Assembly: GCA_944548615.1 (NCBI GenBank)
Contig: OX155976.1
Span: 4,934,952 to 4,998,951, forward strand
Direction: 5' to 3'
Source of the DNA: Micropterix aruncella
Taxonomy: Eukaryota > Arthropoda > Insecta > Lepidoptera > Micropterigidae
DNA length: 64,000 bases
A model generated the notes under the pieces. The model had not been told where the DNA came from. It ran no database searches and was given only the letters and a program-made list of their open reading frames with translations. Positions 31,801 through 43,800 of the stretch are shown here, one piece after another (the first letter of the stretch is position 1; the number at the start of each line of letters is the position of its first letter). Both the position numbers and the translations under genes were made by a program.

Positions 31801-34800
31801 AGACATATAAAATTCTAACACATTATTACGATGTACCTACACTGAAGAATATTTACAAATTCAACGTCAACACAAATCTTCGAGATCACAACAAAAAACT
31901 CAACCGTACAAAATTTAAATCTAATCCTCTTAAGAACGTTCTGCCAAATAGAGTGGTGGACATGTGGAATAAACTACCATTTGAAGTGATTAGAGCAATC
32001 TCTATCAATCAATTTAAAAACAGACTCGATTTGTACCTAAAAACTTGTTAATATTGTTTAGCTTTACAAGATCTGATCTGGACGTATCAGCAAAGCTGCC
32101 TGTCCAGAATAAATAATAATAATAATAATAATAATAAACAATGCCAAACATATCATAGATTGAATTTTATTAAAATATTTTTTTGTTTGTAAAATTGTTT
32201 AATTAATAACTTTGATTATTGTTCTCTAATTACTTACGTTTATATTGGAATATTTTATGTGTGTTGCGGCCCGCCGAACCAAAATCGAAGTATTGTCGGC
32301 CCTTGACCTCAAAAAGGTTAAAGACCCCTGACCTAGCTTGCTTAACTTGCGGTTCAACTCCTATCTGGTAGCCTCCTCGAATCTGGTTCTTACCAGTAAA
32401 AAATAGGCCACTGTGAGCTTCTGCCACAGCTGTAATCCTGCAGTCGGAGGCAGTTCGGAAGAGAAGATTGCGGATTCGGCGTAATACCTCGGGTGGAACT
32501 GGGCGGTTGGTGCACTATCTGCACTTGCGGAAAAAACGAAGAAAGCCCGGGAGGGTATTACAGCGGAGGGTAATTGTTGACCTGACGTCTTCAACCCTTG
32601 AATCGATCCGTAGGCCACCCGATCCCGAGTGATCATGGCTGGCAAACAACAATATGGTCCGCAAAGTATTCAAACTGAATAACCGCTTACATCAGTTAAT
32701 GGCTGCGCAAGCGACCTCAAACCCGTTATCAGACCGGGCGACGGAGAAATCTGGTAGTCAGGGGTGAGGTGGCCCGCTGGTTGCGTCACAGTGCCTCGCG
32801 TAAGGTGTTGGCTTCCGACGGGTGAGTGGCGTAGCTAGGTGAGTGGACTGTGTTGTCCCTAAGCCTCTACGTTCACACTAGGTTGAAAGAACGATTATAT
32901 ATCGTTTTTACCTCCTGGGATGACGAGTTATGGGCCCTGTTGCAGTTCGGCCACTAAGACTTATGTTGTATAAGGGTCGTCCAAACTCAGGGGTCAAAAC
33001 CCATCCGGTAGCTTCCACGCAAAAGTGGGAGACCGAGTAGGACTCCGGCCTGCAGCCTTGTTTCCCCTAGGAATCAATCTTTGGCCACTCCTGGAATGTT
33101 CACCTTCAGCAACAGTTCTTGAAACGACCAATCGGCTACCCAATACCGGGTGAACAGCCGGGCAAAGAATGCCGTGGTCTGCGATAGATTCGGTAGACAC
33201 TGAACCAGATTGCGTTTCTTTGTGAACTAAAACTGAAATTAGTTCAAGGGAACAAGATAGAGCAATACGTTAGAGCGGAATATGAAACGAACGATCGTCG
33301 ATAAAAACTACTTCTTGAGCTTATACTCGTCTGAATAAATTTGAACACATTTCGTGCGGTGTTAGATTCTGATGCTTTATCTTTTGTAGTTTTAATGTGA
33401 AAAAGTGACAACCATTCATTTCATATTCCGCTCTAGCGTATTGCCCAGTCTCGTTCACACGGACTAATTTCCAATTTTAGTTCACGAAGAAACGCAATCG
33501 AGCCCACTGTATCACCGCTACATAAGGGAGAGGACCGCGCAAGCGACCTCAAACCTGTAACCAATCGAGACGTAATCTGGTTGCAACTGGAAGTAAGGGC
33601 GCGAGTGTCGGCCCGCTGGGTGATTAACCTGATTATCTCGCAGCAAGGCGTTGGCTTCTTACGAGTGGCGTAATTGACAGTGGACTGTTTTCGTCCCAAG
33701 TCTTCTACGTTCACCTCTAGGGAGATAGAACTATCTAATATCGTTAAAACTTCCTGAGGTGATGGGTTCGCCCGTTGTAGTTGACAGCTCCATTTGGGGT
33801 GACTGATTCACCTGTTGTTCACGGGACCCTGCAACCCTGACTCCTCAAAAGTCACTAGTTGATATCTTTATTCATTTTAGTTTTCAATGCATTGTTTTTT
33901 TTGAAATGTTGATTAGTAATAATCAACATTTCAAGCATCATCTGCGAGGACACAACTTTAAGCTGGAGAAAACATGATTCCACATAAATTCCAGAAAACA
34001 TTTCCTGACCAACCGGATTGTGGACCAGTGGAACAGTTTACCCGCTGAAGTGGTTGAAGCGAGTAGTGTCAATATGTTTAAAAATAGATAAGAAGCACAT
34101 CTTAAACAGAAATTGTAATTGTACTCAGTTTTATATTCAGACATACCAGCAATTATGCTGCCTTATAAATAGGATAGAAAACGAATTTACCGCGTGAAAT
34201 TTGTAGCACCCGAAAGTTTCGGTGACGTTGCAGCCGCCGTTGTCCAGGGTAGACTGAAGAGCTGTCAATCCATTGTTTTACGGGTAGGCCGCATACCGCT
34301 TCCGCCACTGCGTAGGTTATAACGGTAGTGGGGGGGCGGGCTCGGAGCGAGGGAATTTTGAAAATCCGTCTTGAACACAACACTCACTGTATCCTGTTTT
34401 ACATCTTTGCGTTCGGCGGCGGGAACATTTTAAGAAGAGGGTTCCACGTAGAAGAGAGTTTGTAACGTCTTCCCGGATCATGCGAGGAAAGTAGAATTGT
34501 TCCTTGGATAGCACAATGGGATTTTGAAACTGCATCCAGTGGTTACTTCCGCTATCCAATATATCCAATGTTCGCAGATCGCCGATTTTTCTCGCTGAAC
34601 GTTTTTAACAGTTTTGATATGTTCTGTCAGTCGCGTGGCGTGGCTATGGGCCGTTTCGTTTGTCCAACGTAGGCTAGACCGCAGCTGCATTCGACTTTAT
34701 ACACACCCGGGGTTTGCAGTGGTATTACATCCTTTACAGGCCTCAAAAATCGAGCTATATTTTGGGTCGGTTTGAAGATCGTTTTTATATCGAATCTGTT

Positions 34801-37800
34801 TAGCGGTAAATTCGTTTTCTATCCTATTTATAATGTCAAACAACCGCGATAGTCTTCGATTTTATATTATGCTGCCTGTTTGTAAAAGTAATAAATAAAT
34901 AATAAATAAATAATAAATAAATGAACAATAAAATAAATGCCATTCTCATGCGCTTTAAAAAACAAACAAACATGCCTAAATTCTAGTTCTACATAAAGGA
35001 TTCTTACCCAACAATTTCTTTAATTTGGGCATTCTATCAGTGGGCATAACAGCAGCTCCGCTGTCGGTCTTGACATTTGTATCCTTCATGTTTCTGTATA
35101 GGAGCTTTTCAGTTTGTGTATCGAGTTGTCGAAGTCGACTTAATAGAGAAGGCTCCAGTAGCCAAAGAGGAATATTGTAGAATAGCATTCGTCTCGCGAG
35201 GGCATCTGATGACTTCATCATCTCGATTTCTGTTATCAGTTCAAATTGGCGGTTGGGCTGATTCAATTCTGCAATTAGAAAAGCATATTACAGTATAACC
35301 CCGTTTAAGGAAACAAGACTTGCGTCCTTACAAATGCGAATAAGTTTCCTGTATCAGTCTAATATTTTTTATAACAAGATTCCATTGTGCATCAGGGGTT
35401 TTGGAGATGTTCAATTTAAGAGAAAGGTCTAGGATATGCTTATTAAGAACCAATGTATTCTTTTAAGGACTTTGAGAGTAATAAATTTCCTAATGTTCCA
35501 TAATTATTTATATTACAATCTTTTGTTATATATTTTTTTAATTTCTAATTTTGACTACATTACAAAACCCAATAATTGATTATCGAAAATGGATTATATT
35601 ATAAAAAAATATATTGACTATTTCTATTGCGCCATTGTTATTGATGTTGTCGCGGAGCAACAAACACATAAAAAACCCACCTACGCAAATTGTATAAGAG
35701 GAAAGGACCGGAAGAACACTCCACCCGAAAGCGGCAGGAAATGGTATCACCAAGGTGCAATGGCAACACCGGAAATAAGGAGATGGCGTCCTGCAATGCC
35801 ATCACTAGGAATACCTACCCCGAATGCCCAATGATCAAACACATCTTAAGTGCCTCCAACGAGGCGTTTATTTTATTATCACAAACAAGCTGTCAACAAG
35901 AAGCTAAAGCAAATACATCGAAATCAGTGGAAGAAAGCAATACAAACCGTTGCGAATTATCCGCCGTGTTTCGCACGCAAAAAAGCCACAAAGAAAATAA
36001 ACGAAACCACATCGCAACGACTTCTCAGCAGAGAGCTTTTCATCAAATACCACGGCAGCCCGAAGACTTGTGCGGCAAAGTGGAAGGTAACAACTGAGGG
36101 CGCCGCGATGCAGAAGTAACTCAAGACGGAAAGGAACTACCGCGGCAAACAACGAATCACTTCTGGCGACTTTCCAGTCCAGAGCCTTTCGTCCTGTGAC
36201 TACTCGAAGTAGGTCGGGGGAGGATAACGACTGGTGGCGTCCAGAAGCGAGAAACGTGCGAAATAAAAATGTGCAAAACACAACAAAACCGGAGCTCAAG
36301 CGCCGTCCGAGAAACGTAAGCACGCGGGCACCGACGGCGGACGACTGGCGAACAACGCGGCGGGACGGGGTATATCTGGCGACCGGCCGCGAGTGAAGGA
36401 GACGACGCGGCGCGAGAGGGAGACGAGGCGACCACGGTCGCGGCGGAGAATATATATATGCGATAGAATATAAGACGATTAATCAATTTGTACTCGACAT
36501 TTTGAGCGAATAAACGACTCCTACAATTCTAACATCGATCGCGAGTTTCATTCAGCACGACAGAAACGCTCGCGACAATGTAATTGTATATTTTAATATT
36601 TTTAATTTGGCTGTTTAATAACGGACAGTATTTTATCAGCTCCAATTATTTTTAAAAGGTATGAAATCTTTATTATAAATTTAAATAGCATTTGTTTTAC
36701 AATTTAAAAAAATAGTCAATATTTAACAAATGAATTATACCACATAAGGTATAATACCACATAATTCAATTTGACTATACCAAGAGTAGGGATTCCAACC
36801 AACTGGCTTATTAGAAAAATAAAAAAAATAAAATAACACATCTAACAAAAGCTCAGGCATTACGGCATTAGAGATAAAGATCAAGGACGTATGTAAGCCA
36901 CTAAAGACCAAAATAGCTTGAGCGATCACCAAAAAAATACTAAAGGAGTACCCCAAGGTTCCATTCTGGGACCTTTACTTTTTCTTGTATACATCAATGA
37001 TATACCAGATTGCGTGTCATCAGATAATGATGAAATTGTATTGTACGCAAATGATACCTCTCTAATTTTCAGCGATGCAAATCTTCAAAACCTAGTCAAG
37101 CGAATTGATGTTACCATGGGAAGGCCTTGGTTCAATTAAACCAATTATCTCTTAATGTATCTAAATCAAACTCCGAAAATTTCTCTCTTCGGCCGTTCCA
37201 AAATAATGTCGTCAGCATTCGCTATGGAGATAGCGTGTTTGAAAATGTTGATCATACTAAATTTCTAGGCATCCATATTGATAGAAATCTGCCATCGGCC
37301 ATCCGATCCTGGGTGAACAGCCGGGCAAAGGACGCTGTGGTTCGCGATAGATTCGGTACACACCGTTTCACCGCTTCGTAAGGGAGAGGACCGCGCAAGC
37401 GACCTCGAACTCGTAACCAATCGAGAGACCGGAGTAATCTGGTCACAATTGGAAGTAAGGGCGTGAGTGTCGGCCCGCCGGGTAACATTCCTGGCTATCT
37501 CGCAATTAAGGCGTTGGCCTCTTACGGGCTTGTGGCGTAGCTAGACGGTGGACTGTTTCATCCTCAAGTCTTCTACGCTCACTCCAGGGAGATAGAACGA
37601 CTAATCGTTAAAACTTCCTGAGGTGACGGGCTCGCCCGCTGTAGTCGACAACCCAAGTTGATAGAAATCTGCGATTATGATAAGTGATTTTTTAGGTTAC
37701 CTGTTGATTTTTTAAGCTACTATAAGCTTGTTCTAACGGTAATCTAAATCTTTGAACTATAATTATGCCACTTATAAATATGTCTAATGACAGCAACAGC

Positions 37801-40800
37801 TATGATCATATGACATTAAATCGTATATATTATCCCATAGGTAGATTAACCGGTTGGGCGCCAAAAATGCCTATAGGCATTTTGCGTCATTTAACAGATC
37901 CGTGACAATCTAACGACAGATACAGATATCAAGACAATCTAACGACAAAGTCGATAAATTGGCAACACTGGTGAGAGTTGAGTGAATGAACTTCAACGCA
38001 AAAACGATAACATAATAAACTTTATTTTCAACCAATAAAGTTCAAATTCCTGTGTACTATAGTTACCGAATGAAGCAAAACATCATTTTATTTTTAAACC
38101 GGCAGACATAAACATGTCATAGTCTAGTTTAAAAAAACCATTCATAAGATTTATTCAATATGATACTTGCCAAAAAGTACTCATTGAGTAAAAGTATCGA
38201 TTTAAAAAGTATTGAGCACAAAAGAATCGGTATCGAAACAAAAGTACTCAGTATCGAAAAGTCTCAAAAAAAAACCGTGTCGCTACTTAATCCGGAAGAT
38301 ACATTGAAAGTGCCTTTCTCCGACGATATTCAATATCGTTTTCAATATACTGCTGGAAAGCCTGACCCAGTTCGACAAGAAGTGGGGTCACCGTTTTAAA
38401 ACAGACGGCCAATACACATCGTCGTGCCTCGCTTTTGCCGACGACCTAACTTTTATCACCAGGAGCCCCAAGCAGCTTTCCCTGCTATTACAGAAAGTGG
38501 AGCTGTTCTGCGACTGGTCAGGCTGTATAAAAGTGAAGCCCTCCAAATGTTTTTGCCTTGGACTCGCCCGCATAGGCACAAAATTTACGTCCTATGACCC
38601 AAAATTGGTCTATAAGGGCTCTATTATCTCCCTTATAGACCCAAATAACCACTTCAAATTTCTTGGCAGGAAAATCACCTGCCAGGGAAAAGACCTCTCT
38701 GGCGATCATGTTATAGAACATTTCAGTAGTTGCCTGGAAAAGATAGATGCACTGCTAATTTCTGGCCCTCGTTAGGCTTGGATCTATGACAACTATCTAA
38801 CTTCACATTTGTCATGGCCCTTTCTTATTTACAATTTCACCAAAACCCAACTGTCTCGTCTGGATGCACTGGTGACAGCTAGTTTAAAATCCTGGTTGTC
38901 CTTAGCCAAACCAGCTGACCCCTCGACTCTCTTCAGGTCCAAACACAATTTTGGGCTAGCTCTAAAACTGCCCTCTCTGCTCTACGCCAACTCAAGAATA
39001 ACCAAAAATTCGATTCTAAGCAATTCAAGGAAGTGGCCGTAGTGAGTCAAATGATCTACAAGCCCGCGTTGACTTCCACAAAAAGTGCCAGAATGGCACT
39101 GGTCTGGGGTATGGCAGTACAACCATGAGCGATGTGGACTTGAAGAAGTCTCTCTTGCGGGGAGATTACGACAGCAATAGTATGGCTCACGCTATTGGCC
39201 TTCAATGCCAGAATGATTGGACAACAATTGGAGACTTTTGCATTCCTCCTCCAATGCACTGGAAAGTAATGTTGTATGACTTCTTTCTTATTTACGATTT
39301 CACCAAAACCCAACTGTCTCGTCTGGATGCACTGGTGACAGCTAGTTTAAAATCCTGGTTGTCCTTAGCCAAACCAGCTGACCCCTCGACTCTCTTCAGG
39401 TCCAAACACAATTTTGGGCTAGCTCTAAAACTGCCCTCTCTGCTCTACGCCAACTCAAGAATAACCAAAAATTCGATTCTAAGCAATTCCAAGGATCCGG
39501 CAATATCGAAGCACGTAGTAAGTGGCCGTAGTGAGTCAAATGATCTACAAGCCCGCGTAGACTTCCACAAAAAGTTCCTTACTGGAATCAGCCAGAATGG
39601 CACTGGTCTGGGGTATGGCAGTACAACCATGAGCGATGTGGACTTGAAGAAGTCTCTCTTGCGGGGAGATTACGACAGCAATAGTATGGCTCACGCTATT
39701 GGCCTTCAATGCCAGAATGATTGGACAACAATTGGAGACTTTTGCATTCCTCCTCCAATGCACTGGAAAGTAATGTTGTATGACTGGACGCCAGAGATGC
39801 TGAAATTTTATTTAAATGCCTTTCAGCATACACTTCCAGACCCCAGTAACCTCGCTCGTTGAAGCTATGCCGAGGATAGTTCATGTCCCCTTTGTAGCAA
39901 CACCCCTTGCACAGCTAGACATATTCTAGCTGGCTGCAAGGTGGCCTTGGATCAAGGACGGTACACTTACCGCCATGACAAAGTTCTCGCTGTTATTCAC
40001 GAGGTAATTAGTCTCTCAGTGGCTCGTGCCAACAAGGGTTTGGACAGTATCCTCCAAACCCCCAATACAGTTTGTGCGGGTTGGCTCTAAAGGCAAAAAA
40101 CATCTCACTGCAAAACCTTTCTCAATAATCGAGAAAGCTTCAGATTAGATTATGGAGGTCGATTCGTTCTCTAAGCAGTATAAATTTCCTGGAAGTCTCG
40201 GATGCACAGCCCTGCGTCCAGATATAACTCTTTACTCTCTATCTCGGAAGATGGTCCTTATCGTAGAGTTAACTGTTCCATGGGAATCAAATATACCAAA
40301 AGACCACGAGTACAAATTAAATAAATGCCATGATCTCGCAAATGCCGTCACCCGGAACGGCTTCACTGTTCACCTTCACGCGGTGGAAGTAGGCGCTCAT
40401 GGCCTGCCAGCTAAATCTTTGTTTCACCTTTTTAAAGATCTTGGTCTCCCCAGGAAAATAATCAACTCCTTTCTAGAAAAATTATCTAAAACCGCGATTT
40501 CTGCATCTCAAATTCTATGGCTTCGAAGGGGGAGTGAATGGGTGGTAAGGTGAACGCTCACATGTGGCAAGACAGCTGTCCTAAACCTACCACCGCCGGT
40601 CGTAAGTCCGGAATGCACCCTTCACCTCCCAGAAGTATAATAATTATATATGATGGGCCCGATTTTTGGTCGGTGAATTCCATGGCAGCTCCGTTTGTAT
40701 TTTATTTTTTTTATTTTTTTATTTTTTTACTTTCCCCATGCAAAGGCTTAGACTTAGAATAATTTGAAAGACTTACTTCTTTTCTGGGGGTTTTCTGCCT

Positions 40801-43800
40801 TTTCCATAGGTTTGGCTTCTTTCTCGGGTACCTTTTTTGCCGTCGGTGTGACTGCAAAAGAAACAAATGTAAAATGACTCAAGTAGCAATTTTAACACTT
40901 TTTTCATAAAACCATAGATATATCCGGATAACTTAAATTTAGTTTTCTAAAATCTTTACAGATTGTTTAAACGTAGCATACACGGGTGAGTTTTAATTAA
41001 TCGGCATCCTTGAAGGGGATCAGTACAAGCAAGTAGGGATTGCAATCCAGCAGCATTTTTAATCCAGCTGGATTTTTGCTGGACCAACATTATTCCAGCT
41101 GGATCCAGCGCGGATCCAGCAATTTATTGATTTTCAAAGAAATTAAACTGTTTTTTTAAACACTTCAGAAACGATTTAATTAAACATTTTAATAAAATTA
41201 CAAATTACAATAATCAAAATTATAAAATAAACTCTTACTTTTTAGAGGTAGAGTAGACAGACAGAATAAGTATTTTCTTGATTTAAAGGATTAATTAAAA
41301 CAAAATTTATTTTATTTTTGTTTCTGGAAGTATGATCTCAAGAAACAAATTGTATCTGATCGCAAAATGTCAGTTTTTCACTGTTTGGGAGAGGTAGTCA
41401 CCTTAATGGTGTTGTCTCCCAACCGGCTTCTTAATCAACTGCATTTATATCCAGCTGCAGAGAAGGCCCTTTCTGCCTCTACGCTTGTTGGTTTCAGGGT
41501 CATCAGATAATCGTAAATTAAAGTTAGGTTTTCACCTCTTACTCCCTCTCTTTCATAAACAGTTATTTCCTTTTTTAATATCTTATCTTAATCCTTCTCA
41601 GTTCTTGTTTCTTTCGGTTTCATGAAGTTTTCTTTCTCACGTTTTAGTTGAATCTCCAGTTATTGTTTCAATGTTAAATTCAGGGAATCCGGTTTATCCT
41701 GTCCATTGTTTTCTACTTCCATTATATCTTCTTCCTCTTGCACTGTTGATGGTTCCACTGCATATGTGTTTACACGATTCAGCATATTTTTCATCTCCTG
41801 ACGCATTGCATACTTTTTTTGGTAATGGGAAAGTATAATCCGGCATTCTAACTTTTTCGTCATACTTCTTCTGGTTCTGTAGATAAATCAGAATGCCTGT
41901 GACTCTCGGTAAGACGCCGTTCTTTGATTCTTTTGCGGAGTGCCTCAGAAAGATCTGCACTCAAGATTGTGTCCTGGCTTTTTAGTTTGTCTAAGACAAA
42001 TTTTAGGGTTCTCTACGGCCAGTTTATACGGTTGAAGACTGGCGATCAACTCACTGATTAGTCACCACTCGGCCCCTGAGAATTTAGTTTCTGAGCCAGT
42101 GTCTATTAAGGCTTTATTGATGCAAACTTTTACACTATAGAAACGTTCCAGCATGCTGAGCAAACTGTTCCACCTAAAGCAGCAGTCAAGCATCAAACTC
42201 AACTCTTGGCCCTTTGCTTCCTTTATATATTTTTGCAAAAACATATCATCTTTGGTAGGTGATCTTTTAAAAGTATTTACAACTTTTTGCACTTTTTTAA
42301 GAAATTCGCTGTATCGCGGAATCACTTCATGTTCAGCCGGTGTTTGTTCAACTACTACTTCTAAGCCTTCATTGTTATCGTCCGTGTCTTCGTTATCATA
42401 ATATTCGTCACTTTCGTCTATCTCTACCTGTTCTACTTCTTTTTGAGGTTTCTTTTTATGTAGAACATCTACCACAGCTAACTGTATTCCATGTGCAAAG
42501 CACAGTTGCTGATAGCATGGTAACAGCCTACCAACTTTGACTATAACGCTTGCACCATCAGTAGTGATACCAATGATATCGGTTTCAAACTTTAGAAGCT
42601 AGACTTTGCGCAAATATTTGGAAATTTAATTACTTGCGGATCCGCAGCGCTGGATCCGCAAGTAATTAGCAGCCTGCTGGATCCAGTACCCGGTGCTGGA
42701 TCCAGCAGGCTGAAAAATTCGCTGGATTTAGCTGGATTGCTGGATGAGGGATCCAATAATTGCAATCGCTACAAGCAAGTAAGCAACTTTTGATAAAACT
42801 TTGTAAAACAATCAAACAAAAAAAATTATTTGGATAATTTGTTTTTTTTGAAAAATAGTATAAAAAGCGCTGAGCATGATGCGCCATCTAGCGGTAGGTA
42901 AAATGTTGCTAATATTGTTTATTAGCGATATTTTACCCATCGATAGATGGCACAGTGCGCTCAAACGCTTGTCAAACTTTTATTTAACAGTCAAGTACTT
43001 AAATTTTTTAACCCGTTGAGTATGAGTCAACCAAATCTGGTTGCGAAACAATTATCCGTTGAGTACGAGTTGACCAAATCTGGTCGCGCGTTTTTTTCAC
43101 TTCTTTGACGTTCTCATATTTATTCATAATTATCTAATTGTTTTACAAAATGATATTTCCATATTCTATATTCGAAATTTCAATGCAATCATTGTGCAGT
43201 TGTTCTTTTTATGATTGGTGTAGTAGTTTCGTAGTTATAGTACTTTAAGGTCGATGTCGCCGAAAATCCTGCAAAAGAGACAGATGCATCCATGAAAATA
43301 CCCATTTACTCCAAGGGTTAAATTAAAAAAAAAAAACAAAATATTAAAAAAAAACAAAAAAGATTTTTTTTTTCCTAATTTTTTTAATCAAAAGTTGCTT
43401 AGTTGCTCGTATTGATTCCATCCCTTTGAAGGATGCCGTTAATTAAAACTCACCCTAAATAAATATAAATATTTCAACGTTAACCAAAATAAACTGATAA
43501 ACAATCAAGAAAAAAAACAAAATTAAAATTACATCATAGCATTCCGTCTTACAGACTTTCAGTTTCCTACGTCCCGCCAGGCTGCATCACCCTAAAGTAA
43601 ATTTTCCTATACTATCAGGTCAGTCCATAAGTTCTCGCGCATTTAACCCATTTACAACGACCGATCGTTATAAAGATCAAAAAAAAGTATGGGGAATACC
43701 CTCAACTTAAAAATATTAACGAGCAGATAACTTTTACTTATTGTTTACCAATCGCCGCAGTGATCGCTTGACAGTGTTTTGGTGCATAGATAATTATCTT

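Larger units (their letters stand above)
40983..43456. mobile_element. Outer TIR element holding two nested elements
   Basis: The ends GGGTGAGTTTTAATTAATCG (40985) and its complement at 43430-43456 are parts of ~75-bp inverted arms that continue through GGCATCCTTGAAGG and CAAGCAAGTAAGCAACTTTT. Inside lie a hAT element (41034-42771), a TTAA MITE (43012-43317) and the palindromic pair at 42885-42965. The same terminus occurs alone at 63255-63330 in gene B. Confidence 0.75.

Noticed and set aside
35690..36119. Possible gag-like or host protein
   Set aside because: Frames of 81-139 codons overlap on both strands within a 930-bp segment bounded by LTR-type ends and a 4-bp duplication; none has a recognisable motif.
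36157..36486. 109-codon minus-strand Ser/Pro/Arg frame
   Set aside because: Lies in the GC-rich part of the solo LTR and overlaps other equally long frames; composition explains it.
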